22,840 bases of DNA from NCBI GenBank assembly GCA_963578625.1, contig CAUZEO010000039.1, forward strand, positions 1-22,840, written 5' to 3'. The stretch's first letter is position 1. Each line of letters begins with the position of its first letter. Shown here piece after piece: positions 15,461 through 22,636 of this stretch. This stretch comes from CAUZEO01 sp963578625 (lineage in GTDB: Bacteria; Verrucomicrobiota; Kiritimatiellia; SLOV01). Made by a program: the position numbers and the translations under genes. Under the pieces are notes generated by a model that saw only the letters and a program-made list of their open reading frames with translations, was not told where the DNA came from and searched no databases.

Positions 15461-16171
15461 TTACAATTTTTCTCCAGTTGAAGGCCTTTTCCGGGGCGTT
15501 GCCTGCTGAATACGCACTTCCGGAGCGGCCCTCCAGTGCCGGCGATCCCGAACACTCTCCAGTACGAGGACGCAGTAGCGAGCAATCTCGATCAGCGTGG
15601 CGTGCGGCGGATTTTCAGATGCTCGGGCAGACATTTCAAGGACGAGAACACCCTCTCCGCACGCTGGGTCCCAGAGCTCGCAGAGCTGCTCCAGCACTCG
15701 CCGCAGACGCGGGGTGAGCAAAAGATCCAAGGACCAGAGGCTATCCCCGAAGACACGCGGCATGTCCAGAATCCAAACATCGTGCGGAGCGCCGTCAATC
15801 CGTTCTGAGGGCCGGACCAGCCGAGTAGCGAGTCCGGTACCGGTCCGAACGGTCAACCGACCGGACCGGATCAGGTCCATCACCGCGCGGGATTCGAAAG
15901 GCTGCAGAGAAAGGCCTGCAACCAGACGCTCAGCCACTCGCCTCTGCCCAAGTCTCCAGCACGCCTGCGATCCCAGTAAACTGAAAAGGCGGTCGGAAGA
16001 GAGCCGCTGGTTCAGGTCATCCGACCATACCCTGGCAAGTGCCCGGGCAACTTCGCGAAGGCTTTGCTTTTCCTGTTCATCCGCGCCGGAGGCACGGATT
16101 AATCGGTGATATACGGCATGGCAAAACGCCGACTCGGCATGACCTGATTCGTGATCGTCAATCCATATCAT
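15461..16171 (-). CDS. Conserved-context protein of unknown function, coupled to nrdR
   Basis: I do not recognise this 236-residue protein. It starts MIWIDDHESGHAESAFCHAV and appears soluble and mostly helical, with many Arg and Leu residues, no signal peptide and no membrane segment. A central part reads VWILDMPRVFGDSLWSLDLL, followed by RVLEQLCELWDP and a strand-like GEGVLVLEMSAR. The C-terminus is basic (RIQQATPRKRPSTGEKL). The ATG overlaps the nrdR stop in an ATGA, so translation is coupled to NrdR. The small DNA-associated or regulatory neighbours do not define a role. Coding is supported by the overlap, the length and the absence of a better frame. Confidence 0.7.
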   Translation of the reverse strand: MIWIDDHESGHAESAFCHAVYHRLIRASGADEQEKQSLREVARALARVWSDDLNQRLSSDRLFSLLGSQACWRLGQRRVAERLVAGLSLQPFESRAVMDLIRSGRLTVRTGTGLATRLVRPSERIDGAPHDVWILDMPRVFGDSLWSLDLLLTPRLRRVLEQLCELWDPACGEGVLVLEMSARASENPPHATLIEIARYCVLVLESVRDRRHWRAAPEVRIQQATPRKRPSTGEKL

Positions 16172-16623
16172 TCGCGACCAATAAGTCCTTCCACTTCGCT
16201 GAGAAACTGGCTGACATCCCGGAAGCGGCGGTAAACGGACGCGAAACGGACATAGGCCACTTCATCCAGTTTTTCCAGGTGATCCATAACCTTCTTCCCG
16301 ATTACCGTCCCCGGCACTTCACGCTCAAATTCTCCCTCAATCTCGGCGATGATTGAATCGACCAGGATATCGATCTGTTGCGAGCTGATGGGCCTCTTCT
16401 CACAGGCCCTTTCGATGCCGGTTTTCAGCTTGTTTCGATCCAGTTCCTCATGCCGACCGTCCCTCTTTACGACCTTCAAGCTGGTCTTTACGACCTCCTC
16501 GTACGTTGTGAATCGATGTCCGCAGGAAAGGCAACTCCGTCGTCGCCGAATTACCTCTCCATTGCGGATGGTTCTACTATCAATAACTTTGTCATCTGTA
16601 TGGGCACATTTTGGACAGCGCAT
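16168..16623 (-). CDS. nrdR: Transcriptional repressor NrdR
   Basis: This 151-residue regulator represses ribonucleotide reductase genes by binding NrdR boxes in response to ATP/dATP. The N-terminal zinc ribbon has Cys3, Cys6, Cys31 and Cys34 (MRCPKCAH and CLSCGHRFTTYE), with the basic RNGEVIRRRRSC between them. The ATP-cone domain follows (VVKRDGRHEELDRNKLKTGI, VAYVRFASVYRRF). Length and motifs are standard. The gene ends in an ATGA overlap with the next, unrecognised gene. No ribonucleotide reductase gene is present in the window. Confidence 0.96.
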   Translation of the reverse strand: MRCPKCAHTDDKVIDSRTIRNGEVIRRRRSCLSCGHRFTTYEEVVKTSLKVVKRDGRHEELDRNKLKTGIERACEKRPISSQQIDILVDSIIAEIEGEFEREVPGTVIGKKVMDHLEKLDEVAYVRFASVYRRFRDVSQFLSEVEGLIGRE

Positions 16624-16676
16624 CGGATATTCCGTGCCGCAGGGTACGGCCTATCTTGTGTCTGAGTGCCAGTAAG

Positions 16677-16691
16677 CCCACAAGATGTGGG
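16677..16691. promoter_or_regulatory. Short perfect hairpin upstream of nrdR
   Basis: CCCACA and TGTGGG form a perfect 6-bp inverted repeat with a 3-base loop (AGA), about 54 bases before the nrdR ATG. It may be an operator half-site pair or a leader hairpin. It does not match the AT-rich NrdR box consensus. Confidence 0.25.
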
Positions 16692-16716
16692 ACTGTCAAG
16701 CGATTTTGGGGTAAAA

Positions 16717-16771
16717 CGAGAAATGGCGGAGCGATTGACCCGATCTTACGGGTTTCGCTCCGCCATTCTCG
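16717..16771 (-). terminator. Long hairpin terminator after the Lys/Ala-repeat gene
   Basis: The arms at 16717-16742 and 16749-16771 pair over about 22 positions (CGAGAA, TGGCGGAGCG and ACCCG blocks, with a few unpaired bases) around the 6-base loop ATCTTA. Read on the - strand the stem is followed by TTTTACCCC, a short U tract. It lies about 50 bases after the stop of the gene at 16820-16939 and before nrdR, so it probably ends that transcript. Confidence 0.7.
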
Positions 16772-16819
16772 CAATTACCGACTCAAAAACGTCATGCGAG
16801 CCGGCGATTCAGGCCACTA

Positions 16820-16939
16820 TTACTTTTTGGCTTTGGCCTTTTTCTTGGTGGCCTTTTTCTTTGGGGCGGCCCTCTTCCTAGTGGCCTTTTTCTTTGGGGC
16901 GGCCTTCTTCTTGGATGCTGCTTTCTTCTTTGCGGCCAT
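16820..16939 (-). CDS. Histone H1-like Lys/Ala-repeat DNA-binding protein (39 residues)
   Basis: The 39-codon frame starts MAAKKKAASKKKAAPKKKAT and continues with RKRAAPKKKATKKKAKAKK. About half of the residues are Lys or Arg and most others Ala, in repeats of the type AAPKKKAT. This is the composition of bacterial histone H1-like tails (as in chlamydial Hc1/Hc2), expected to bind DNA or RNA non-specifically and compact it. It has GAGG nine bases before the ATG and a long hairpin terminator downstream, so it looks like a genuine single-gene unit although it is very short. The tandem repeat arrangement suggests length variation between strains. The antisense frame mimics a hydrophobic protein and should be ignored. 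Confidence 0.8.
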   Translation of the reverse strand: MAAKKKAASKKKAAPKKKATRKRAAPKKKATKKKAKAKK

Positions 16940-17323
16940 GGTAGTTTACCTCTTTATTTGCCGGGATCTTACGTTTCCGGCTTGGTTAATAAACACCTTA
17001 CGCATTGGGACATCGGGTTTCCCCGTTCCTCTAAAACTATGCGATTCGGTGTATCCGGGCTCTCTACTTCCTGGCACGACCTCCTTGCCGATGCCAGTTG
17101 CCCGATCTTATGCCTCGCACTACAGGTGCGAGTACAATCCCTCGTTTGTTATCCTCTTGCCGAGCCATCACCGTGTGCGTCGAATCTGTACAGAGCACAC
17201 ACTACACGTTAACTCAGTGAACTTCTTACGCCACTTTGCGTAACCGGTCAAAAGTTTTCATCTATAAATCGGGGAAAACAACGCTCGCCTCAATTAGTAG
17301 GCATGCGCCCGGAACGCAACTTT
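16940..17323. other. Intergenic stretch with a series of perfect hairpins
   Basis: About 380 bases lie between the Lys/Ala-repeat gene and coaB. Four perfect short inverted repeats follow one another: CTGGCA/TGCCAG (17071-17097), CTCGCAC/GTGCGAG (17114-17132), GTGTGC/GCACAC (17173-17200) and TTACGC/GCGTAA (17226-17243). On the - strand TTGACC is followed after 17 bases by TAAGAA around the last of these, a weak promoter candidate. No protein gene or tRNA is recognisable. It could be the promoter and leader of the downstream gene, or a structured RNA. Confidence 0.4.
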
Positions 17324-17962
17324 TCATGCCGAACAGAGAAGCTGTTCAACCTTCTTGATCAAGCGTGACGCGACGTCCTTCTTCGGCATGAGAGGTACGT
17401 TTTCCACGTCACCATTCGCGCTGAATAGTGTGACGCAGTTGGTATCCGCTTCGAACGCCGCGTCCGCTTGCGTCGCGTCGTTGGCCACGATCAAATCCAA
17501 TCCCTTGTCGCGAAGCTTGCGCCTTGCTTCCTGCTCAAGATGATCGGTTTCCGCCGCAAAACCGACGTACATGCGGTGTCCTTTCAGCGGCGCGATCTCC
17601 TGCAGGATATCCTTGGTCCGCTCGAGAGAAATTCCAGAAACAGGTTCCCGCTTCTTGATCTTGTTCGTTTGCACCACTGCCGGCCGCCAGTCTGAAACCG
17701 CGGCAGTCATGATCAGGACATCGCACCATGGAACCGATTCTTCCACCGCGCGCAACATCTCCCCCGCCGTCTCCACATTCCGCCGATCAACGCCTTCGGG
17801 CGTGGCAAGCGAAACGGGGCCCGCAACCAGCTTCACCTCGTGCCCCCGCCGCGCCGCCTGGTCCGCAACGGCAAACCCCATCTTGCCGGTGGAACGGTTG
17901 CTCAGGAATCGAATAGGGTCTATGGGTTCCCGCGTCGGGCCCGCTGTCACCAGGATTTTCAT
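17324..17962 (-). CDS. coaB: Phosphopantothenoylcysteine synthetase, separate subunit
   Basis: CoaB ligates cysteine to 4'-phosphopantothenate (CTP-dependent) in coenzyme A synthesis. The 212-residue protein starts MKILVTAGPTREPIDPIRFL and has the conserved SNRSTGKMGFAVA, GHEVKLVAGP, MTAAVSDWRP, NKIKK (nucleotide-handling lysines) and GFAAETD motifs, and DLIVANDA. In most bacteria this domain is the C-terminal half of a fused CoaBC (Dfp) protein. Here it has its own ATG, ten bases after the coaC stop, with no sign of a frameshift: both halves are complete domains with clean ends. It is the last gene of the prfB-trp-yicC-gmk-coa operon. Confidence 0.93.
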   Translation of the reverse strand: MKILVTAGPTREPIDPIRFLSNRSTGKMGFAVADQAARRGHEVKLVAGPVSLATPEGVDRRNVETAGEMLRAVEESVPWCDVLIMTAAVSDWRPAVVQTNKIKKREPVSGISLERTKDILQEIAPLKGHRMYVGFAAETDHLEQEARRKLRDKGLDLIVANDATQADAAFEADTNCVTLFSANGDVENVPLMPKKDVASRLIKKVEQLLCSA

Positions 17963-17972
17963 GCCTCTGCGG

Positions 17973-18527
17973 TCACTTCATCGCGCTGAGAACGTCACGA
18001 ACGATGTTCGCAGGCTCTTGCATACGTCCAGTTCCTACCGTTCCGCAGGCAAGCTCTCCGAGCCCTACGTCCAGCACGGAAATGCCGCGTTCACGCAACA
18101 ACACAAGGTTGGATTGAGTTGCGGGGTTTTCCCACATCCGGTCGTTCATCGCGGGCGCAAGGATCATTGGCGCGCTTCTCGCGAGTATCGTCGCGGTCAC
18201 AAAATCATCCGCCAACCCATGGGCGATTTTGGCGATGACGTTCGCCGTACAGGGCGCAATCAGCACGAGATCCGCCCAACGCGATAGATCGATATGCTGA
18301 AATGCCTCCCCGTCAAGATCCTCGAATCGGCCGGTCACAACCGGACGACCGCACAGGGCGTGGAACGTGAGTGGTCCCACGTACCTCGTGGCGGATTGGG
18401 TCATCATTACCGATAGTTCAAATTTCTCCGCGACCAGCAACCGAACCAGCTCCGCGGCCTTGTACGCCGCAATGGACCCGGTTACTCCGAGAAGAATCTT
18501 TCCGCGAGCTGTATCGGCGTTTCCCAT
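17973..18527 (-). CDS. coaC: Phosphopantothenoylcysteine decarboxylase, separate subunit
   Basis: This FMN flavoprotein decarboxylates 4'-phosphopantothenoylcysteine to phosphopantetheine, the step after CoaB. The 184-residue protein has GVTGSIAAYKAAELVRLL (FMN-binding start), the active-site His in FQHIDLSRWADL, LIAPCTANVIAKIAHGLADD, the PAMN motif (LAPAMNDRMW) and the catalytic Cys in LACGTVGTGRM. It ends shortly after the domain, whereas E. coli Dfp continues into CoaB. It begins three bases after the gmk stop. In many bacteria rpoZ (RNA polymerase omega) lies between gmk and coaBC; it is absent here. Confidence 0.93.
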   Translation of the reverse strand: MGNADTARGKILLGVTGSIAAYKAAELVRLLVAEKFELSVMMTQSATRYVGPLTFHALCGRPVVTGRFEDLDGEAFQHIDLSRWADLVLIAPCTANVIAKIAHGLADDFVTATILARSAPMILAPAMNDRMWENPATQSNLVLLRERGISVLDVGLGELACGTVGTGRMQEPANIVRDVLSAMK

Positions 18528-18530
18528 GGT

Positions 18531-19157
18531 TTACCCCATGTCTGAGATTCTCATGCGATGATGCTCCGCCACGACGATCGCTTTCAATACTCCGTAGGCT
18601 TCATCGATGCCGTCATTGACAATCAAGTAATCATACTCTCCTGCCCGTGCGATTTCGTTCTCCGCCTGCCTCATTCGCCGCTCGATCGCATCCCCATTGT
18701 CCATCCCGCGGTCTCGAAGCCGCAAGCTCAGAGCTTCCATCGACGGTGGCGCTACGAACACATCGACCCATGCATTGCGCACCGCGTCCCCGGAAGGCGC
18801 GTTGCGCGCGTACTGCCGAATCTGCTCAGCGCCCTGCACATCAATGTCCATCAATATGTCGCGCCCCGCCCCCAGCGCATCATATACACTGGCGCGCATC
18901 GTTCCATACAAATGTCCATGCACGGTCGCATGTTCCAAAAATGCATCCTGCGATAGACGCGAGCGGAATGATTTTTCGTCGAGGAAGTGGTAGCTCTGAC
19001 CGTCGATTTCGTTGGCGCGGGGCGACCGGGTAGTACAGGAAACCGAGTAGGAGATTCGGTTAAAATCCTTGACGATCCGATCACACAGTGTCGTCTTTCC
19101 GGTTCCGGACGGGCCGGAGATGATGAGGAGCAGCGATCTGTTACGCGATTCCATCAT
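18531..19157 (-). CDS. gmk: Guanylate kinase
   Basis: This enzyme phosphorylates GMP to GDP using ATP and is essential for guanine nucleotide supply. The 208-residue protein has the P-loop GPSGTGKTT (15-23), the GMP-binding SVSCTTRSPRANE, YHFLDEKSF, FLEHATVHGHLYGT and LMDIDVQGAEQIR (conserved D-x-QG), and the lid Arg motif LRLRDRG. The start overlaps the yicC stop in ATGA; a second ATG three bases on is an equally possible start. yicC-gmk is a widespread gene pair. Confidence 0.96.
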   Translation of the reverse strand: MMESRNRSLLLIISGPSGTGKTTLCDRIVKDFNRISYSVSCTTRSPRANEIDGQSYHFLDEKSFRSRLSQDAFLEHATVHGHLYGTMRASVYDALGAGRDILMDIDVQGAEQIRQYARNAPSGDAVRNAWVDVFVAPPSMEALSLRLRDRGMDNGDAIERRMRQAENEIARAGEYDYLIVNDGIDEAYGVLKAIVVAEHHRMRISDMG

Positions 19158-20038
19158 TCAATGTTTTGCGCCTGCTCGCGAAACCGGTCCAGCTCGGACT
19201 TGCAGCGAATGACATGGTGGGCAATTTTGCTGTCGTTCGCCTTGGAGGCGATCGTATTTACCTCCCGGAACATCTCCTGGGCCAGAAAATCGAGCGATTT
19301 CCCGGCGGCTTCTTTGGATTTCATCAGTTTTCGCGCTTGCCCGAGGTGACTCTCCAGCCGGGTAAGCTCTTCGGTGATGTCGATGCGGTCGGCGTATATC
19401 GCGATCTCTCGCAATAGACGGTCATCGCTCTCCTCCAAGGATACGCCCGCCTGGGTCACTCGTTTTTTGAGCCCTGCCTGGTACTGGCGCGCAGAATGGG
19501 GCGCCCGGATTCGGATCTTATCAATCTGCTGCTGCACGACGATAAGCCGCCCTTCCAAGTCAGCGGCAAGCGTGTTCCCCTCCATTTTCCGCATCTCGTT
19601 CAGCGCATTGAGTGCTTTTCGCAAGGCAGTCCGCAATGTGGGCCAGACAGATTCGATATCTTCCGCCGCCTGCTCGTAACGAATCACATCGGGGAGATTC
19701 AGCAGGAGGCTGGCGTTGAAATCGTCGCCCAGACCCAGCTCCCGGGCAGTTCCGCGAAGTGCTTCGAGATAGCCGGCAGCAAGTTCTTGATCCACATGGA
19801 TTCCCTTTTTTCGCAATTTTGAAGAAAACTCAGTGTGCACGTTGGCGGAAATCCGGCCCCGAAACACGAATTTCTGAATCTCTTCAGTCACCCGTGACTC
19901 CAATCCGGAAAATGCACGGGGAAGGTTGTATTGTATGTCCAGTTGACGGCGGTTCACGGCACTGAGTTCCACCAGCACTTGGACACCGCTCTGTGACACT
20001 TCAGCGCGCCCGTATCCTGTCATGCTCCGTAGCGACAT
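19154..20038 (-). CDS. yicC: YicC/YloC-family endoribonuclease
   Basis: This 294-residue protein starts MSLRSMTGYGRAEVSQSGVQ, the hallmark opening of the family, and has VELSAVNRRQLDIQYNLPRA and FRGRISANVHTE in the N-terminal domain. It ends with the conserved C-terminal domain (ESHLGQARKLMKSKEAAGKS, LDFLAQEMFREVNTIASKAN). E. coli YicC is an RNA endonuclease linked to degradation of the small RNA RyhB and to stationary-phase survival; the general role is RNA turnover. Its ATG shares one base with the trpB stop (TGATG) and its stop overlaps gmk, placing it inside a coupled operon. Confidence 0.93.
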   Translation of the reverse strand: MSLRSMTGYGRAEVSQSGVQVLVELSAVNRRQLDIQYNLPRAFSGLESRVTEEIQKFVFRGRISANVHTEFSSKLRKKGIHVDQELAAGYLEALRGTARELGLGDDFNASLLLNLPDVIRYEQAAEDIESVWPTLRTALRKALNALNEMRKMEGNTLAADLEGRLIVVQQQIDKIRIRAPHSARQYQAGLKKRVTQAGVSLEESDDRLLREIAIYADRIDITEELTRLESHLGQARKLMKSKEAAGKSLDFLAQEMFREVNTIASKANDSKIAHHVIRCKSELDRFREQAQNIE

Positions 20039-21258
20039 CAGCTCTTTTCCCCGTTCTTGTTATGCTCCGCCTTCCATGCCGAAACCTGCTGTACGTCTTT
20101 GTCACCGCGGCCGGAAAGATTGAGCAAAATAAGATCATCCTTCTTGAAGGCGGTTGCGTTCTGCATTACGAACGCGATTGCGTGCGAAGTTTCCAGCGCG
20201 GGAAGAATCCCTTCCCACCGGCAGCAGGCATCAAAGGCCCGGATCGCATCATCGTCGCTCACCCACGAATACTCCGCTCGTCCGAGATCTCGCAGCAGGC
20301 TGTGCTCTGGACCCACCGCCGCATAGTCGAGTCCGGCGCTGACCGAATGAGTAAGCTGAATTTGGCCGTCGTCATCCTGCAGCAGGAAGGTCTTGGTCCC
20401 CTGGAGAATTCCGATACTGCCGCCGGAAAACCGGGCCGCATGCATCCCGGAACGGATTCCGAGGCCGCCGGCTTCCACGCCAACCATTTTGACCTCTTCG
20501 TCGTTCAAAAACGGGTGGAACAGCCCAATTGCGTTGCTGCCGCCGCCCACGCAGGCGATGAGGTGCGTGGGCAACCGCCCTTCGGACTCCAGGATCTGGC
20601 GACGCGCCTCGCGGCCAATGACGCTCTGAAAGTCCCGAACCATCAGCGGGTATGGGTGTGCACCGAGGGCGGACCCGAGTACATAATGGGTGTGGCGTAT
20701 GTTGGTGACCCAGTCACGCATGGCCTCGCTGATCGCTTCCTTCAGCGTTTGCTGACCCGCGGTCACTGAAACGACTTCGGCGCCAAGGCTTTCCATTCGG
20801 AAAACATTGAGGGACTGCCTTTCCATGTCCACCTGGCCCATGTAAATGACGCACTCCATCCCGAACATGGCGGCAGCGGTCGCGGTGGCGACACCGTGCT
20901 GGCCGGCCCCGGTTTCGGCGATCACGCGACTCTTGCCCATGCGGCGCGCCAACAGCACCTGGGCGAGACTGTTGTTGATTTTATGGGCGCCGGTATGCGC
21001 GAGATCTTCGCGCTTAAAATAGATGGGCGAGGTATCCAATTCCAGCGACATCCGTTGCGCTCGATACAGAGGTGTGGGCCGGCCCACGAAATCGCGAAGG
21101 TAGGCTGCGAGTTCGTCGATAAATTTCTGGTCCTTCCGCGCGGCAAAGTACTCACGCGTCAGTTCCTCGAGAGGATACATCAGCGTTTCGGGAACATACA
21201 TCCCCCCGTATGGGCCGAAGTGGCCGCGCGCATCCGGGTCTGTTACAAGTTTCGACAT
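20038..21258 (-). CDS. trpB: Tryptophan synthase beta subunit
   Basis: TrpB uses pyridoxal phosphate to join indole and serine into tryptophan. The 406-residue protein starts MSKLVTDPDARGHFGPYGGM and has the PLP lysine K93 in HTGAHKINN, AETGAGQHGVATAT, GSALGAHPYP, the phosphate-binding GGGSNAIG, and GLDYAAVGPEHS. It is the standard TrpB1 type that works with TrpA. The open frame extends 27 codons upstream, but those residues overlap trpF and are low-complexity Arg/Glu/Gly; the family starts at ATG 21258, which overlaps the trpF end by 16 bases. No trpA follows; yicC comes next. Confidence 0.96.
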   Translation of the reverse strand: MSKLVTDPDARGHFGPYGGMYVPETLMYPLEELTREYFAARKDQKFIDELAAYLRDFVGRPTPLYRAQRMSLELDTSPIYFKREDLAHTGAHKINNSLAQVLLARRMGKSRVIAETGAGQHGVATATAAAMFGMECVIYMGQVDMERQSLNVFRMESLGAEVVSVTAGQQTLKEAISEAMRDWVTNIRHTHYVLGSALGAHPYPLMVRDFQSVIGREARRQILESEGRLPTHLIACVGGGSNAIGLFHPFLNDEEVKMVGVEAGGLGIRSGMHAARFSGGSIGILQGTKTFLLQDDDGQIQLTHSVSAGLDYAAVGPEHSLLRDLGRAEYSWVSDDDAIRAFDACCRWEGILPALETSHAIAFVMQNATAFKKDDLILLNLSGRGDKDVQQVSAWKAEHNKNGEKS

Positions 21259-21860
21259 TGCAGAATGAATTCCTCTACCTTCTTCGGATCCTTCTCTCCG
21301 GGCCTCACTTCCACCCCGGAACTGACGTCTACGCCCCACGGACGAGTCCGGAAAATAGATTCGCGGACATTATCCGGCGTTAACCCTCCCGCCAGTACCA
21401 CCGGTGTACTCTGCTCCGCTACAAACTCAGCGGCCCGGCCCCAATGTACCGTCCTACCAGTTCCCCCCGGGGATTCCGCAGAGTAACTGTCGACCAGGAA
21501 CGCGTCAACCTGGTAGCCCGACACTTCGGTCGCGGGATCACGGTCCAAATGGACAGCCTTCCAGGTACACTTCGATACCCGGCTGCAAATTTCGGGTGTT
21601 TCGCTGCCGTGCAGTTGTACGACATCCAGACCTGCACGTTCGGCGATCCGTTCCACCCCCTCGGGATCCAGGTTGACAAACACGCCGACCTTAAGAATTT
21701 CCGGTGGTAGATCCCGTGTCCACTCACGAACCTGCGCCGGTTCCACGTTCCGCTTGGAAGAAGGCCAGAATACGAAGCCCATGGCATCGGGTCGCAGCGT
21801 CGCGACCCGCTCCACATCGATCTCCCGATGAAGACCGCAAATCTTTACGAAGACGTCCAT
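21243..21860 (-). CDS. trpF: Phosphoribosylanthranilate isomerase
   Basis: TrpF isomerises phosphoribosylanthranilate to CdRP, the third step of tryptophan synthesis after anthranilate. The 205-residue TIM-barrel protein has the N-terminal VKICGL with the catalytic Cys, MGFVFWPSSKRNV, VGVFVN, VVQLHGSE, the active-site Asp region FLVDSYS, VLAGGLTPDNV, and the phosphate-binding end GVDVSSGVE. Length is typical. It overlaps trpC by 16 bases and trpB by 16 bases, indicating coupled translation. Confidence 0.96.
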   Translation of the reverse strand: MDVFVKICGLHREIDVERVATLRPDAMGFVFWPSSKRNVEPAQVREWTRDLPPEILKVGVFVNLDPEGVERIAERAGLDVVQLHGSETPEICSRVSKCTWKAVHLDRDPATEVSGYQVDAFLVDSYSAESPGGTGRTVHWGRAAEFVAEQSTPVVLAGGLTPDNVRESIFRTRPWGVDVSSGVEVRPGEKDPKKVEEFILQCRNL

Positions 21861-22636
21861 ATTGAACCCATGAGGTCCCGCACGGCAGTGCCCGGGTCAT
21901 CTTTCCGGAGGAGATGCTCGCCCACGAGCACCGCATGATACCCTGCCCGTTGAACCCTGAGGACGTCGTCAGCCGTGCGAATGCCACTTTCACTCACCAA
22001 CGTACACCCTCCGGGTGCATGATCAAGCAGACGCTCCGATATCTCCAGCGAAACCGTGAAGTCTTTGAGATTACGGTTATTCACACCGATCAACTCCGCG
22101 CGCGCGTCCGAGGCCATCTTCATCTGCGGTTCGTCGTGCACCTCGACCAGGCATTCCAGCCCGGCCTCCCTGGCCAAAGCACCGAAGCGTACCAGTTCAA
22201 CCACATCGAGAACGCCGGCGATCAGCAACACCGCGGAGGCGCCGATCGCGCGGGCATGCCACATCTGCCACGGATCGATAACAAACTCCTTGTACAGAAT
22301 GGGCAACGCGACCGCGCCGCGTACCGCGCGAAAATCGTCTGTGCCGCCGCCGAAGTACTGCTCGTCCATTAGAACCGACACCGCCTGCGCCCCGGCACGC
22401 TCGTACGACATTGCGATTTCGGGCGGATGAAAGGGTTCGCGAATGCTGCCCGCGGAGGGGGAACGTCTTTTCACTTCGGCGATCAAACCCATCGGAGCGC
22501 AACGGAGCGCGCTGGAAAAAGATGGGGGCGCATCGCCTGCGCCGGCCTGCGCCTGGAGTTCGTCGATCCCTACCGATTCGCGGAGCGCGGTGATTTCACG
22601 CCGCTTATTCTCAACAATGTCATCCAGAATGCTCAT
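21845..22636 (-). CDS. trpC: Indole-3-glycerol phosphate synthase
   Basis: TrpC closes the indole ring, converting CdRP from TrpF to indole-3-glycerol phosphate. The 263-residue protein has the N-terminal helix ILDDIVENKRREI, the active-site Lys in IAEVKRRSPS, LMDEQYFGG, LPILYKEFVIDPWQ (second Lys), LVEVHDE, IGVNNRNLKDF and SESGI, and ends with the phosphate-binding VLVGEHLLR. Its ATG overlaps the end of prfB by 17 bases and its end overlaps trpF by 16 bases. It is a monofunctional enzyme, not the fused TrpC-TrpF of enterobacteria. Confidence 0.96.
   Translation of the reverse strand: MSILDDIVENKRREITALRESVGIDELQAQAGAGDAPPSFSSALRCAPMGLIAEVKRRSPSAGSIREPFHPPEIAMSYERAGAQAVSVLMDEQYFGGGTDDFRAVRGAVALPILYKEFVIDPWQMWHARAIGASAVLLIAGVLDVVELVRFGALAREAGLECLVEVHDEPQMKMASDARAELIGVNNRNLKDFTVSLEISERLLDHAPGGCTLVSESGIRTADDVLRVQRAGYHAVLVGEHLLRKDDPGTAVRDLMGSIWTSS

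Noticed and set aside
16820..16939. Repeat array that might be a CRISPR or minisatellite
   Set aside because: The repeated units are codon repeats of a short Lys/Ala protein, with no spacers of constant length.
16611..17243. 210-codon + strand frame that looks like a hydrophobic multi-pass protein (FFLVAFFFGAA repeats)
   Set aside because: The hydrophobic repeats are the complement of the AAPKKKAT codons of the Lys/Ala-repeat gene, which has its own ribosome binding site and terminator on the - strand.
17571..18287. 238-codon + strand frame
   Set aside because: It is antisense to coaB and coaC, which carry clear catalytic motifs.
19993..20769. 258-codon + strand frame
   Set aside because: It is antisense to trpB and the start of yicC, both confidently identified.
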